Counted from the first letter of the stretch, positions 1 to 7,740 are shown. The stretch: 19,552 bases of DNA from Akkermansia sp. (GCA_017379255.1 JAFNWZ010000015.1:1-19552), one strand, 5' to 3'. The notes: generated by a model from the sequence alone, not told the origin. Numbers and translations: made by a program.

Positions 1-28
1 CCTGCGGTGCTTTTTTGATTTGGCGTTC

Positions 29-43
29 GGCTTCGTTGAAGCC
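29..43. other. Small perfect stem-loop downstream of rpsO
   Basis: GGCTTC-GTT-GAAGCC is a perfect 6-bp stem with a 3-base loop just after the rpsO stop. On the minus strand no T-run follows it (the next bases are A-rich), so it is not a convincing intrinsic terminator. It may be a processing or mRNA-end structure, or lie in the leader of a gene beyond the window edge. Nothing else is visible in bases 1-55. Confidence 0.35.
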
Positions 44-55
44 TCCCAGCGCTGA

Positions 56-307
56 TTAGTGGCGGAGGGAGAGACGCACAAGCAGATCCTTGTACAGATC
101 CGGGTTGGTGCGCTTGGCATAGTCCAGAAGCTTACGGCGGCGGGCCACCATCATGAGCAGACCGCGGCGGGAAGCGTGGTCGTGCTTGTTGGCGATGAGG
201 TGCTGCGTAAGGTGGGCAATGCGCTTGGTAAGCACTGCAACCTGGAAACCGGTGGAACCGGTGTCCTGCTCGTTCATCTTGAAGTCGTTAACGTTGATAT
301 CGCTCAT
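56..307 (-). CDS. rpsO: 30S ribosomal protein S15
   Basis: This 83-residue protein is ribosomal protein S15, which binds 16S rRNA in the central domain of the small subunit. The family signature is clear: the segment TGSTGFQVAVLTKRIAHLT, then a basic HDHASRRGLLMMVARRRKLLDY core and the C-terminal DLYKDLLVRLSLRH. The length is slightly below the usual 85-89 residues because the N-terminus is short. The start at 307 is the only plausible ATG, and no Shine-Dalgarno sequence precedes it. A good sigma70-like promoter lies 67 bases upstream, so the leader is about 60 bases. In many bacteria S15 represses its own translation through its leader; whether this leader can do so is not evident by eye. 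The neighbour beyond the left edge (pnp in many genomes) cannot be seen. Confidence 0.97.
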   Translation of the reverse strand: MSDINVNDFKMNEQDTGSTGFQVAVLTKRIAHLTQHLIANKHDHASRRGLLMMVARRRKLLDYAKRTNPDLYKDLLVRLSLRH

Positions 308-373
308 TTTTGTATTCTTGTGTTAGTGGTTGATTTTTCGTGGCTGCGGCAAATCGACCTACAAGGTGAGGGC

Positions 374-401
374 ATAATAGCACTAATTGCGGCATTTGCA
401 A
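374..401 (-). promoter_or_regulatory. Promoter for rpsO
   Basis: Read on the minus strand there is TTGCAA (-35, 401-396), a 16-base spacer and TATTAT (-10, 379-374). The -10 matches consensus at 5 of 6 positions and the -35 at 4 of 6. The predicted start of transcription near 367 gives a leader of about 60 bases before the rpsO ATG. Confidence 0.6.
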
Positions 402-430
402 GTCTAAAAGCGAAAAAAATGCATAACATG

Positions 431-445
431 AATGCGTAGCGCATT
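431..445. promoter_or_regulatory. Inverted repeat in the rpsO / nfeD-like divergent region
   Basis: AATGCG-TAG-CGCATT is a perfect 6-bp inverted repeat with a 3-base centre. It lies between the divergent rpsO and NfeD-like genes, upstream of the rpsO -35 and upstream of the possible NfeD promoter. It could be a protein-binding site or a small hairpin; the regulator is unknown. Confidence 0.35.
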
Positions 446-451
446 TTCTGC

Positions 452-479
452 TTGTTTCGTACCACAGCTGTGGTAAGCT
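452..479 (+). promoter_or_regulatory. Weak promoter with a 16-bp palindrome, NfeD-flotillin unit
   Basis: TACCACAGCTGTGGTA at 460-475 is a perfect 16-bp palindrome. It fills the spacer of a weak candidate promoter: TTGTTT (452-457), 16 bases, TAAGCT (474-479), with the ATG at 486 six bases later. Both core elements match consensus only at 3 of 6 positions, so the palindrome is the firmer observation. Its position over the -10 would suit an operator. Confidence 0.4.
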
Positions 480-485
480 TGGGGC

Positions 486-1043
486 ATGATGGAACTGATG
501 CCTGGTTTTGATTCCCCCCGAGCCCTTTTCTGCACCATTGCCTGGGTGGCCACGTTGCTGGCTGCTCTCATGTTTGTGGTATCCTTCTTCACAGATTTTG
601 ATGGTGGAGGAGATGCTGATGCCCCAGGGGATGGCGCCGATACCGGCATGTTTTCCTTCCGGGCCGTTCTTGGATTCTTCCTTGGCCTTGGCTGGGGTGG
701 GTATCTCAGTCTGCAGGCTGGCAGCAGCGTTACTGTGGCCTGCGCGGTGGGTTTTGGAGTGGGCCTGGTCATGTTTCTGCTGGTGGCGGCCATTATCCGC
801 ATGATATACGGCCTGCGGTCTGATGGCAACATCACCCCTGCCAGCCTGGTGGGGATGAACGGCACGGTATACGTGACGATTCCGCCGCGCGGAGAACTGG
901 GCGGGCAGGTGCAGGTGGCGCACCCCAACCAGTTGCTGACCATCGCTGCCGTGCAGGAGGGGGATACCCCGCTGCCTGCGCAGACTCCCATCACTGTGGT
1001 TGCCGCTGCTGCCGGGCGGGTGACAGTGCGTCCTCTTTCCTGA
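486..1043 (+). CDS. NfeD-like membrane protein (flotillin partner)
   Basis: A 185-residue membrane protein with three predicted transmembrane segments (about 13-36, 57-78 and 82-108), an acidic glycine-rich loop between the first two (DFDGGGDADAPGDGAD), and a soluble C-terminal domain from about residue 115 that begins LVGMNGTVYVTIPPRGELGG. That tail resembles the small OB-fold domain of NfeD-like proteins such as YuaF of Bacillus and YqiJ of E. coli. Those proteins are encoded next to flotillins and assist them in membrane microdomains; the flotillin gene follows here after 24 bases, which supports the call. ATG codons at 486, 489 and 498 are all possible starts. No Shine-Dalgarno sequence is visible. 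The exact subfamily is uncertain. Confidence 0.75.
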   Translation: MMELMPGFDSPRALFCTIAWVATLLAALMFVVSFFTDFDGGGDADAPGDGADTGMFSFRAVLGFFLGLGWGGYLSLQAGSSVTVACAVGFGVGLVMFLLVAAIIRMIYGLRSDGNITPASLVGMNGTVYVTIPPRGELGGQVQVAHPNQLLTIAAVQEGDTPLPAQTPITVVAAAAGRVTVRPLS

Positions 1044-1067
1044 TTAAAAATCTAAACACAACGAACT

Positions 1068-2561
1068 ATGACTGCAATCATCGCCGATGTCCCCTCCGGG
1101 GCAAGTAATATCGTGGCCATCATCATTCTGGTGGCTTTCCTGCTGGGAACCATTGTCTGGCTGTTCAGCCGGTACAAGATGTGCCCGTCTGATAAAATCC
1201 TCATCGTCTATGGTAACGTAGGCGCTGGCCGCTCGGCTAAGTGTATACACGGTGGTGCCACCTTCATCATGCCCATCGTGCAGAGCTATGCGTTCCTTGA
1301 CCTCAATCCCATCAATATCGATGTGCCGCTGAAGGGGGCGCTCTCCAGCCAGAATATCCGCGTCGATGTGCCGTCTTCCTTCATCGTCGGTATCAGTACG
1401 CAGCCGGAAATCATGCAGAATGCCGCCAGCCGCCTGCTGGGGCGCACGCGTCAGGACATCCGCGACCTGGCTTCCGAAATCATCATGGGCCAGATGCGCG
1501 TGGTTATTGCCTCCCTCACCATCGAAGAAATCAATGCCGACCGTGAGAAACTCATCAAAGGAATCACAGGTGGTGTGGATGTGGAACTGCACAAGGTGGG
1601 CCTCTACCTCATCAATGCCAACATTACCGACATCCGTGATGCCTCCGGCTACATCGCCGCACTCGGTCAGGAAGCCGCAGCCCGCGCCATCAACGATGCC
1701 ATGATTAAAGTGGCAGAGGAAACCCGCCGCGGTGAAATCGGCAAGGCCGAAGCCCTGCGCGACCAGACCGTGCAGGTGGCCATGGCCAATGCCGCCGCCG
1801 TGGAAGGTAACAACGAAGCCCAGATGAAAGTGGCCGATTCCAATGCCCGCCTCAAAGTGCGCCAGGCAGAGGCTGCCCGTATTGCCCTGGTGGCAGAGAA
1901 GGAACAGGCCGCCCAGGCAGAAGCTGCCGGTTACATTGCCAACCGGGAGGCGGAAATGAAGCGCGCCGAACTCGAGCGCGCCACCCAGACTGCCAATGAA
2001 ATCGTGAAAGCCGAAATCCAGAAGCGCAAGCAGGAAATCGCCGCCGAGGCCGTGGCTTCTGTCATGGTGAAGGAGCAGCAGGGTAAGGCCGATGCGCTGG
2101 TGATTGAGAAAGAGGCTGAAGGCCTTGCCGCCACCAAGCTGGCCAAGGGTGAGGCAGATGCCCTTCTGCTCAAGAAGAAGGCAGAAGGCGAAGGTCTTGA
2201 GCTGGTGGGCCGCGGTAATGCTGCCGCTATTCAGGCTGCGCTGGAAGCCAAGGCCAACGGCTTCCGCGATATTGTGGCCGCAGCGGGCGATGCCCGTGCG
2301 GCTTCCGGTCTGCTGGTCACAGAGCAGCTGCCGAAGATTGTCGAAACGCAGGCCAGCGCCATCCGCAACCTCTCCTTCGATAAGGTTGTGGTCATGGGTG
2401 GTGGAGACAGCAAGAGCGGCTCTGTGGGCGGTTTTGTGCAGAATCTGGTCACGGGCACGCTGCCGCTGCATGAGCTGGCCCAGAGCGTGGGCGTGCAGTT
2501 GCCGGACTACCTCGGCAAGAGTGCTCCCGAAGCCTCGCAGAATTCTACCACAGAGGCTTGA
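1068..2561 (+). CDS. Flotillin-like SPFH protein
   Basis: A 497-residue flotillin. It has one N-terminal membrane segment (about residues 14-34), an SPFH/Band 7 domain (about 36-210) and a long alanine/glutamate-rich coiled coil (about 200-395) with the repeated A-E-A-E pattern typical of flotillins, followed by a C-terminal oligomerisation region containing GLLVTEQLPKIVETQ. Family members (FloT/YuaG in Bacillus, YqiK in E. coli) form large membrane scaffolds that organise microdomains and influence fluidity, secretion and signalling. The length is close to FloT. It follows the NfeD-like gene by 24 bases, with no separate promoter visible, so the two are probably co-transcribed. The bases before the ATG (ACACAACGAACT) contain no Shine-Dalgarno motif. 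A strong hairpin follows the stop. Confidence 0.93.
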   Translation: MTAIIADVPSGASNIVAIIILVAFLLGTIVWLFSRYKMCPSDKILIVYGNVGAGRSAKCIHGGATFIMPIVQSYAFLDLNPINIDVPLKGALSSQNIRVDVPSSFIVGISTQPEIMQNAASRLLGRTRQDIRDLASEIIMGQMRVVIASLTIEEINADREKLIKGITGGVDVELHKVGLYLINANITDIRDASGYIAALGQEAAARAINDAMIKVAEETRRGEIGKAEALRDQTVQVAMANAAAVEGNNEAQMKVADSNARLKVRQAEAARIALVAEKEQAAQAEAAGYIANREAEMKRAELERATQTANEIVKAEIQKRKQEIAAEAVASVMVKEQQGKADALVIEKEAEGLAATKLAKGEADALLLKKKAEGEGLELVGRGNAAAIQAALEAKANGFRDIVAAAGDARAASGLLVTEQLPKIVETQASAIRNLSFDKVVVMGGGDSKSGSVGGFVQNLVTGTLPLHELAQSVGVQLPDYLGKSAPEASQNSTTEA

Positions 2562-2582
2562 TTTTCCCAAAATAGAGAGAAG

Positions 2583-2612
2583 ACACCCCGGAAGCAGATG
2601 CCTCCGGGGTGT
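2583..2612. terminator. Bidirectional terminator between flotillin and HAD genes
   Basis: ACACCCCGGA (2583-2592) and TCCGGGGTGT (2603-2612) form a perfect 10-bp GC-rich stem with a 10-base loop. It lies between convergent genes: 21 bases after the flotillin stop and 19 bases past the HAD stop on the other strand. The T-tracts are modest on both sides (TTCGCTTTCTGG on plus, CTTCTCTCTATTTTG on minus). Confidence 0.75.
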
Positions 2613-2631
2613 TCGCTTTCTGGTAAGCTGG

Positions 2632-3474
2632 TTACATCCGCTGGGCGTGGACGATGGAGTCTGCGATGTTGCGCACGGTTTCCTCCAGAATATTGCACAG
2701 GTGGCTTCCGGCGCGGAAATCGGCTGCGGCGAAGAAGTCTACGCGGCGCTGTCCGGATTTGAGCGCGTAGCACTTGCGGAAACTGCGGCGCGATTCGTCA
2801 TCCGGGTTATATACGGCTACGCTGGTTCCGCCCTGCTGGCGCATCACGGTGAAACAGGGCACGTCCGTGGGCCCGTCGCCTATGTAAATCATGTGCGCAA
2901 AGGGAATCGGGCGTAAATCCCCGTCCATGTGGTCATTCACATCCTCTATATAATTGAGCATACCCTTGTTGATGCGGAAGAGGTATTGCGTCTTGCTGGT
3001 GTGGGAAATGACCCGCTTCGGGAAGCTGATATGGCCATCCTGCTCGCTGAACTCACAGGCGAAAATCTCTCGCATATAGGGGCGGATGATAGAGCCGTCC
3101 AGAATGCTTTTGATGCCGCTGGAAATAATATAGAATTCCACTCTTACCCCGGCGTAGATGTGTTCCTTGCTCAGGGCCCGCTCGGCAAACTTTTCAAAAA
3201 AATCCGGAATGCCCTGGTAGTAGGTCAGCTTTTTGCCCAGTTCCCGCAGGTGCTCATTGCTCACGCCGTCCAGACTCAGCGTATCCAGAATTTCCTTCAG
3301 GTAGCATAACTCTCCATCCCAACCCTCGTCGCGCGCCCGGTCGTTGCATTTTTTCCAGAACTGCTCGGCATTGATGCCGTATTCCGGGAAAAGAGTGTCC
3401 TCCTGCATATTGTGCGGGCTGAGGGTCTGGTCAAAGTCAAAAATAAGAGCAATCGTATTCTGCGGAACGGCCAT
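2632..3474 (-). CDS. HAD-superfamily phosphatase
   Basis: A 280-residue haloacid dehalogenase-type hydrolase. Motif I is FDFDQTLS (nucleophile D13, acid/base D15), motif II is FYIISSG with the serine near 118-119, a conserved lysine lies in the region [15 protein letters not shown], and motif IV is [14 protein letters not shown]. The layout, with a large helical cap between motifs I and II, resembles the phosphoserine-phosphatase-like branch. The substrate cannot be told from sequence; phosphomonoester hydrolysis in the cytoplasm is the family expectation. The reading frame is open upstream to 3732, but that part would overlap the divergent lipoprotein gene. ATG 3474 places motif I at residue 13, as usual, and sits six bases after a -10 element, so it is the preferred start. 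Confidence 0.88.
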   Translation of the reverse strand: MAVPQNTIALIFDFDQTLSPHNMQEDTLFPEYGINAEQFWKKCNDRARDEGWDGELCYLKEILDTLSLDGVSNEHLRELGKKLTYYQGIPDFFEKFAERALSKEHIYAGVRVEFYIISSGIKSILDGSIIRPYMREIFACEFSEQDGHISFPKRVISHTSKTQYLFRINKGMLNYIEDVNDHMDGDLRPIPFAHMIYIGDGPTDVPCFTVMRQQGGTSVAVYNPDDESRRSFRKCYALKSGQRRVDFFAAADFRAGSHLCNILEETVRNIADSIVHAQRM

Positions 3475-3480
3475 ATCTAT

Positions 3481-3509
3481 CTTATATCCCCTCTGCTGGT
3501 ATTCTGCAA
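3481..3509 (-). promoter_or_regulatory. Promoter for HAD gene, probably leaderless
   Basis: On the minus strand: TTGCAG (3509-3504), 17 bases, TATAAG (3486-3481; 5 of 6 consensus), then ATAGAT and the ATG at 3474. The predicted transcription start coincides with the A of the ATG. Confidence 0.5.
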
Positions 3510-3542
3510 GCAAAATGCTGCGTTTTTGCCTGAGAAATTGCA

Positions 3543-3571
3543 TTGACAAAGCTCGCATTATGGTATTGAAT
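3543..3571 (+). promoter_or_regulatory. Promoter for lipoprotein gene, probably leaderless
   Basis: A consensus TTGACA (3543-3548) is followed by a 17-base spacer and TTGAAT (3566-3571; 4 of 6). The ATG at 3578 comes six bases after the -10, so transcription should begin at or next to the start codon. This also argues for ATG 3578 over the upstream in-frame ATG at 3560, which would lie inside the promoter. Confidence 0.5.
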
Positions 3572-3577
3572 AGTGCC

Positions 3578-4012
3578 ATGAGAACCAGTTTGCCTATAAT
3601 CGCGTTGATGAGCCTGTTTGCTGTGTCCTGTACCCAGGTGCAGACAACGCACATTACGGATATGGCGGATCTGCCTCTCAAAACGACAGATCTGCCGGAT
3701 GAAAACTGGAAAAATGCGCCGTTGCGTGCCAATGCTCAGTACGTTCTGTATGGGGCAAACACGCATGGCGAGCGCGAGCTGCGCAAGGGCGATTACTACT
3801 TCCTGAGCTGGTACGATGCTGAGCCACAGAAGCCCGTCCGCATCGAAATGCAGTACACCCAGGCGCTCACCGGTGCAGATGTGCTGACCCGCACAGTGGA
3901 ATACAACGAACCGCGCGAGGAAGCCGGTTCCCGCAAGGAACGTTTCTTCTTCTCCGGTGAGGAACGCGCCAGGCGTGGCGATATCATGACCTGGAGGTCA
4001 GCATCTATGTAG
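3578..4012 (+). CDS. Small putative lipoprotein, frameshifted near its C-terminus
   Basis: As it stands this encodes 144 residues. The N-terminus is a lipoprotein signal (MRT, a hydrophobic stretch, then FAVSC with the lipidated cysteine at residue 18), so the product should be exported and membrane-anchored. I do not recognise the mature domain, which contains [20 protein letters not shown] and looks beta-rich. The frame ends in an unconvincing MTWRSASM and TAG at 4010. From 3988 another frame reads [19 protein letters not shown] and stops at 4056, which looks like the true end. One base missing near 3982-3990 would explain this; the repaired protein would have 159 residues. This could be a real decay event or a sequencing error. 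An upstream open stretch from 3344 overlaps the HAD gene and is unlikely to be coding. Confidence 0.72.
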   Translation: MRTSLPIIALMSLFAVSCTQVQTTHITDMADLPLKTTDLPDENWKNAPLRANAQYVLYGANTHGERELRKGDYYFLSWYDAEPQKPVRIEMQYTQALTGADVLTRTVEYNEPREEAGSRKERFFFSGEERARRGDIMTWRSASM

Positions 4013-4054
4013 ACGGCAAAGAGGCGGACACCCTGCAGTCTTTCCTTTGGGAGT

Positions 4055-4095
4055 AAGCGAATTCGCTTGACTTATGGCCGTTTGTCGCGTATCCT
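4055..4095 (+). promoter_or_regulatory. lepA promoter with overlapping 14-bp palindrome
   Basis: AAGCGAATTCGCTT (4055-4068) is a perfect 14-bp palindrome whose last two bases are the first two of the -35 TTGACT (4067-4072; 5 of 6). After a 17-base spacer comes TATCCT (4090-4095; 4 of 6). The lepA ATG at 4105 is nine bases further, so the predicted leader is only about 0-3 bases. The palindrome could be an operator. Confidence 0.5.
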
Positions 4096-4104
4096 TGCGC
4101 GCGC

Positions 4105-5913
4105 ATGGCAACGGACATCAAATTCAAGCGCAATTTCTCCATCATTGCCCACATTGACCACGGTAAGACAACCCTGTCTGACCGTCTTCTGGAATTCACC
4201 AACACCATTGGCGAACGCGACAAGCAGGACCAGCTGCTCGATGCCATGGACCTGGAGCGTGAGAAGGGGATTACCATCAAGTCCCACCCTGTTACCATGC
4301 GCTACAAGGCCAAGGATGGTAACACCTACGAGCTTAATCTCCTGGATACCCCCGGCCACGTGGACTTCTCCTACGAGGTGAGCCGTTCCCTCGCCGCTTG
4401 CGATGGCGCCGTGCTCATTGTGGATGCCGCCCAGGGCGTGGAAGCCCAGACCCTGGCCAATATGCACCTGGCCGTGGAGCAGAATCTCGAAATTGTGCCT
4501 GTGGTCAACAAGATTGACCTGCCCAGCACCAATCTGCCCCAGGTATACCGCCAGCTGGAGGAAATTGTCTGCATTCCCAAGGAAGAGGCTATTCTCTGCT
4601 CGGCCAAAGCCGGTATCGGCATTGAAGATGTGCTGGAAGCCATTGTGACCCGCGTGCCTGCCCCCAAGGTGATGGAGGACGATAACCACCTGCGCGCCCT
4701 CGTGTTCGACTCTGTGTACGATGCCTACCGCGGCGTGGTGTCCTATGTGCGTCTGGTCAGCGGACGTGTTGCCCGCGGCATGAAGGTCAAGCTTTTCGCT
4801 ACAGATGAAACCTACGAAGTGAAGGAAGTCGGTATCTTCACGCCCAAGATGCAGGCTACGGATGAGCTGCACACGGGTGATGTGGGCTACATCATCGCCA
4901 ACATGAAGAGCGCTGCCGATGTGAAGATCGGTGATACCTACACCAACCTGGCCGACCCGTGCAGCGAGCCGCTGCCCGGCTTCAAGGAAATCCGCCCCAT
5001 GGTGTTCTCCGGCATCTACCCGGTGGATTCCGGTGATTACGAAGCGCTGAAGGCGGCCATGGCCAAGCTGCAGATTAACGATGCGGCCTTCACCTACATG
5101 GGTGAAAGTTCCGTGGCGCTGGGCTTCGGTTTCCGCTGTGGCTTCCTGGGTCTGCTGCACATGGAAATCATCCAGGAACGCCTGCGCCGCGAGTTCAACA
5201 TGGACGTGATTTCCACTTACCCCTCCGTGATTTACGAAGTGCGCAAGACGGACGGTGAGGAAATCAACGTTGATAACCCGAGCATTCTGCCGGAGCCGCA
5301 GGAGATTGATGAAATCCGCGAACCCATCGTCAAGGTGTTCATCATGATTCCCAGCGAATACATTGGCGCTATCATGAGCATCGTCATGGAAAAACGCGGC
5401 GAGCTGACTCATACCGAGACCATTGATGATACCCGCGTGATGCTCACCTGCCGCATCCCGATGGCTGAAATCCTGGTGGACTTCAACGACAAACTCAAGA
5501 GCGCTACCCGCGGCTACGGTTCCATGGACTACGAGTACGACGGCTACCAGGCTGCCAAGCTCGTGAAGATGGACATGATGATTGCCGGCGAGCCGGTGGA
5601 TGCCTTCTCCATGATTGTGCACCGCGACCGCGCGGAATCCGTGGGCCGTGAGCTGGCAACCAAGCTTAAGGATGTAATCCCCCGCCAGCTCTTCACCGTG
5701 GCCATTCAGGCCTGCATCGGCGGTAAGATTATTGCCCGCGAAAGCATTTCCCCCATGCGCAAGAACGTGACGGCCAAGTGTTACGGCGGTGACGTGACCC
5801 GTAAGCGCAAGCTGCTCGAAAAGCAGAAGGAAGGTAAGAAGCGCATGAAAGCCATCGGTAAGGTGAGCATTCCGCAGGAAGCCTTCATCAATGTGCTGAA
5901 GAGCGGCGACTAA
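4105..5913 (+). CDS. lepA: Elongation factor 4 (LepA), ribosome-associated GTPase
   Basis: This 602-residue protein is the translational GTPase LepA/EF4, which binds ribosomes and has been linked to back-translocation and to 30S assembly. The G-domain motifs are intact: G1 AHIDHGKT (15-22), effector-loop GITIK (55-59), G3 DTPGH (81-85) and G4 NKID (135-138). They are followed by domain II, EF-G-like domains III and V, and the LepA-specific C-terminal domain (ending KRMKAIGKVSIPQEAFINVLKSGD, with the diagnostic GGDVTRKRKLLEKQKEGKKRMK stretch split around it). Length matches the family (about 600). The start at 4105 fits homologues, and no Shine-Dalgarno site precedes it (GCGCGCGC). A small membrane-protein gene begins one base after the stop, so the two are likely co-transcribed. 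Confidence 0.98.
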   Translation: MATDIKFKRNFSIIAHIDHGKTTLSDRLLEFTNTIGERDKQDQLLDAMDLEREKGITIKSHPVTMRYKAKDGNTYELNLLDTPGHVDFSYEVSRSLAACDGAVLIVDAAQGVEAQTLANMHLAVEQNLEIVPVVNKIDLPSTNLPQVYRQLEEIVCIPKEEAILCSAKAGIGIEDVLEAIVTRVPAPKVMEDDNHLRALVFDSVYDAYRGVVSYVRLVSGRVARGMKVKLFATDETYEVKEVGIFTPKMQATDELHTGDVGYIIANMKSAADVKIGDTYTNLADPCSEPLPGFKEIRPMVFSGIYPVDSGDYEALKAAMAKLQINDAAFTYMGESSVALGFGFRCGFLGLLHMEIIQERLRREFNMDVISTYPSVIYEVRKTDGEEINVDNPSILPEPQEIDEIREPIVKVFIMIPSEYIGAIMSIVMEKRGELTHTETIDDTRVMLTCRIPMAEILVDFNDKLKSATRGYGSMDYEYDGYQAAKLVKMDMMIAGEPVDAFSMIVHRDRAESVGRELATKLKDVIPRQLFTVAIQACIGGKIIARESISPMRKNVTAKCYGGDVTRKRKLLEKQKEGKKRMKAIGKVSIPQEAFINVLKSGD

Positions 5914-5914
5914 G

Positions 5915-6334
5915 ATGCGAAGGCTCTTTTTTTCGGCCCTGGCTCTGCTGTATGCGGCTCTCGGCAGCTACTATGTGCTGGAATCGGCTCTGGAATATCC
6001 GGATACGCTTCTCGCTTTAGTGGTGCTGGCCTGGGCACCGGCTCTGGTGGTTCTCCTTCTGGTCTGCCCCTGGCTGGGCGGTAAGAAATGGGTGGATTCA
6101 TTGCCCGTTGCAAACTGGGTTACGCTGGTGCCTTGCCTGGCTACCATGGCTTTCTTTTTCATGTTGATGAGCGACGGGGCATCGCCGTCTTTCTGCCGGA
6201 GCGATGCTGAGGAAGTGATACTTGGAGCGGGGCTGTTCGTAGCCCCTCTGGCAGCCATGTTGGTTGCTGCCACCTATGTCTTCAGTCTGGGGATGGCGGT
6301 TCTGTTCCGCTGGGAAAAAAAGAACCGCAGTTAA
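5915..6334 (+). CDS. Small polytopic membrane protein of unknown function
   Basis: A 139-residue protein with about four hydrophobic segments (near residues 4-22, 32-54, 66-84 and 102-132) and a basic C-terminus (RWEKKNRS). I do not recognise the family. It starts one base after the lepA stop, so it is translated from the lepA transcript, probably by coupling. Its own stop codon lies in the loop of the shared terminator at 6323-6345, so the gene ends exactly where transcription should stop. The segment around residue 55 (WLGGKKWVDSLPVANW) is the main soluble loop. Confidence 0.78.
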   Translation: MRRLFFSALALLYAALGSYYVLESALEYPDTLLALVVLAWAPALVVLLLVCPWLGGKKWVDSLPVANWVTLVPCLATMAFFFMLMSDGASPSFCRSDAEEVILGAGLFVAPLAAMLVAATYVFSLGMAVLFRWEKKNRS

Positions 6335-6345
6335 AAACTGCGGTT
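6323..6345. terminator. Bidirectional intrinsic terminator (lepA unit / rho)
   Basis: AACCGCAGTT (6323-6332), loop AAA, AACTGCGGTT (6336-6345) form a perfect 10-bp stem. On the minus strand it is followed by CTTTTTTTCCC, an excellent T-tract for ending the rho transcript. On the plus strand the tract is weaker (GCTTGTTTACC). The TAA stop of the plus-strand membrane-protein gene (6332-6334) is inside the hairpin. Confidence 0.9.
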
Positions 6346-6351
6346 GCTTGT

Positions 6352-7737
6352 TTACCGTTGGGATTTCAAATCCTGCATGAGCTGCGCGTTGGTGTGGCAC
6401 TTCTTCAGGAAGAAGAGCAGGCGCTCCATGGCCTCAGCAGGCTTGTGGTTGGCCAGGCCGCGGCGGATGAGGCGCACCTTCTCCAGCCATAATTCGGGGA
6501 GAATCAGCTCCTCGCGGCGCGTGCCGCTCTTCAGGATATCCACCGCTGGGTAGATATACATTTCTGCAATGCGGCGGTTGAGCACCAGCTCCATGTTGCC
6601 TGTGCCCTTGAACTCCTGGAAAATGAGCTCATCCATGCGGCTGTTGGTTTCTACCAGTGCCGTGGCCAGGATGGTGAGCGAACCGGCGCCGCGGGTGTTG
6701 CGGGCGGCGGCAAACAGGCGGCGGGGCGTCTCCAGGGCGCGGGCATCAATGCCGCCGCTCATGGTGCGGCCGCTGCCGCGCTCTGCGTTGTTGTAGGCGC
6801 GTGCCAGACGGGTGATGGAGTCCAGCAGTATCAGCACATGCCTGCCAGCCTCCACGAGGCGCTTGGCGCGTTCTATGGCCATTTCAGCAATGCGGCAGTG
6901 CTCGCGCACGTTGCTGTCATTGCTGGAGGCAAAAATCTCTGCGCCGGGCAGGGCGCGTTTGAACTCCGTCACCTCTTCCGGTCGTTCATCCACCAGCAGA
7001 ACCATGAGGTGCAGGTCCTCGCCGTAATTCTCCCGGGCGCCTTCGGCAATGTGCATGAGCAGGGTGGTTTTGCCGGTGCGGGGCGGGGCAACAATGAGGC
7101 CGCGCTGGCCGCGGGCCACCGGGGCCATCAGATCCAGAGTGCGGGTAGTGAAGCGGGAGGGAGTGGTCTCAAAGGAGAGACGGTGGGTGGGGTTGACTGC
7201 CTTTAAATCCTCAAAGTGGGGATTAGCGGCGGCTTCGGCGGGTTCCTGTCCGTTTACCTGCTGCACAGAAATGAGCTGGTGGCCGCGCTCATAGCGCTGA
7301 GCCATGCCGGTAAGCTGCACAAAGGGACGCAGACGCAGTTCCGTGATGATGTCCGCCGGTACATAAATGGCGGCGTCGGAGGGGGCCCAGTCATTATCCG
7401 CCGTGCGGATGAAGCCGAATCCCTTGTTGGTGATTTCCAGCAGGCCGGTGATGCTCTCCGGCTCGCCCACGGGAACGTATGCGCGGGTGGCAGAGTCCTG
7501 ATTGTTCTGCTGCTGCTGTTTGTTCTTGTAGAAGCGCTGTTTCTGGGGCTTGTTGCGGTTGAACGATTCGCGGCGCACCTGGGCAGCACCCTGGTTTTCG
7601 CCCTGGGGGGTCTTGTTGTTGTCCCCCTGCTGGCGGTTGCGGTGGTGGAAATGGCGGCGCTGGTTAGGGCGCTGCTGCCGCTGGCTGTTGGAGTTCTCCC
7701 CGGGTGCGGTCATAACCTCAGAAAAGTAGGTAGGCAT
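6352..7737 (-). CDS. rho: Transcription termination factor Rho with disordered N-terminal region
   Basis: A 461-residue Rho, the hexameric RNA helicase that ends transcription. The cold-shock-like RNA-binding domain (about 97-165, with NKGFGFIRTADNDW), Walker A APPRTGKT (217-224), the DERPEEVTE segment (250-258), Walker B LILLD (302-306) and the C-terminal GTGNMEL (378-384) and SGTRREE (404-410) elements are all present. The helical domain usually found at the N-terminus is not recognisable. Instead residues about 10-85 are rich in Gln, Asn and Arg, for example QQRPNQRRHFHHRNRQQ and KNKQQQQNNQ, and should be disordered. Such Rho variants with low-complexity insertions are known, notably in Bacteroides. 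Starts at 7737 and 7713 (MTAPGENS) are both possible; a 12-bp hairpin lies three bases upstream of the first. The gene follows yebC by 68 bases. Confidence 0.96.
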   Translation of the reverse strand: MPTYFSEVMTAPGENSNSQRQQRPNQRRHFHHRNRQQGDNNKTPQGENQGAAQVRRESFNRNKPQKQRFYKNKQQQQNNQDSATRAYVPVGEPESITGLLEITNKGFGFIRTADNDWAPSDAAIYVPADIITELRLRPFVQLTGMAQRYERGHQLISVQQVNGQEPAEAAANPHFEDLKAVNPTHRLSFETTPSRFTTRTLDLMAPVARGQRGLIVAPPRTGKTTLLMHIAEGARENYGEDLHLMVLLVDERPEEVTEFKRALPGAEIFASSNDSNVREHCRIAEMAIERAKRLVEAGRHVLILLDSITRLARAYNNAERGSGRTMSGGIDARALETPRRLFAAARNTRGAGSLTILATALVETNSRMDELIFQEFKGTGNMELVLNRRIAEMYIYPAVDILKSGTRREELILPELWLEKVRLIRRGLANHKPAEAMERLLFFLKKCHTNAQLMQDLKSQR

Positions 7738-7740
7738 TCA

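Noticed and set aside
29..43. Hairpin after rpsO as an intrinsic terminator
   Set aside because: No T-tract follows on the minus strand, so it is listed only as a stem-loop.
59..439. A 126-codon plus-strand frame over rpsO
   Set aside because: It is antisense to a clear ribosomal protein gene and crosses its promoter.
3344..3577. Upstream extension of the lipoprotein gene
   Set aside because: It overlaps the HAD gene on the other strand, and the lipoprotein signal and promoter both place the start at 3578.
3475..3732. Upstream extension of the HAD phosphatase
   Set aside because: The catalytic motif is expected near the N-terminus, and the extension would cross the divergent promoters and the lipoprotein start.
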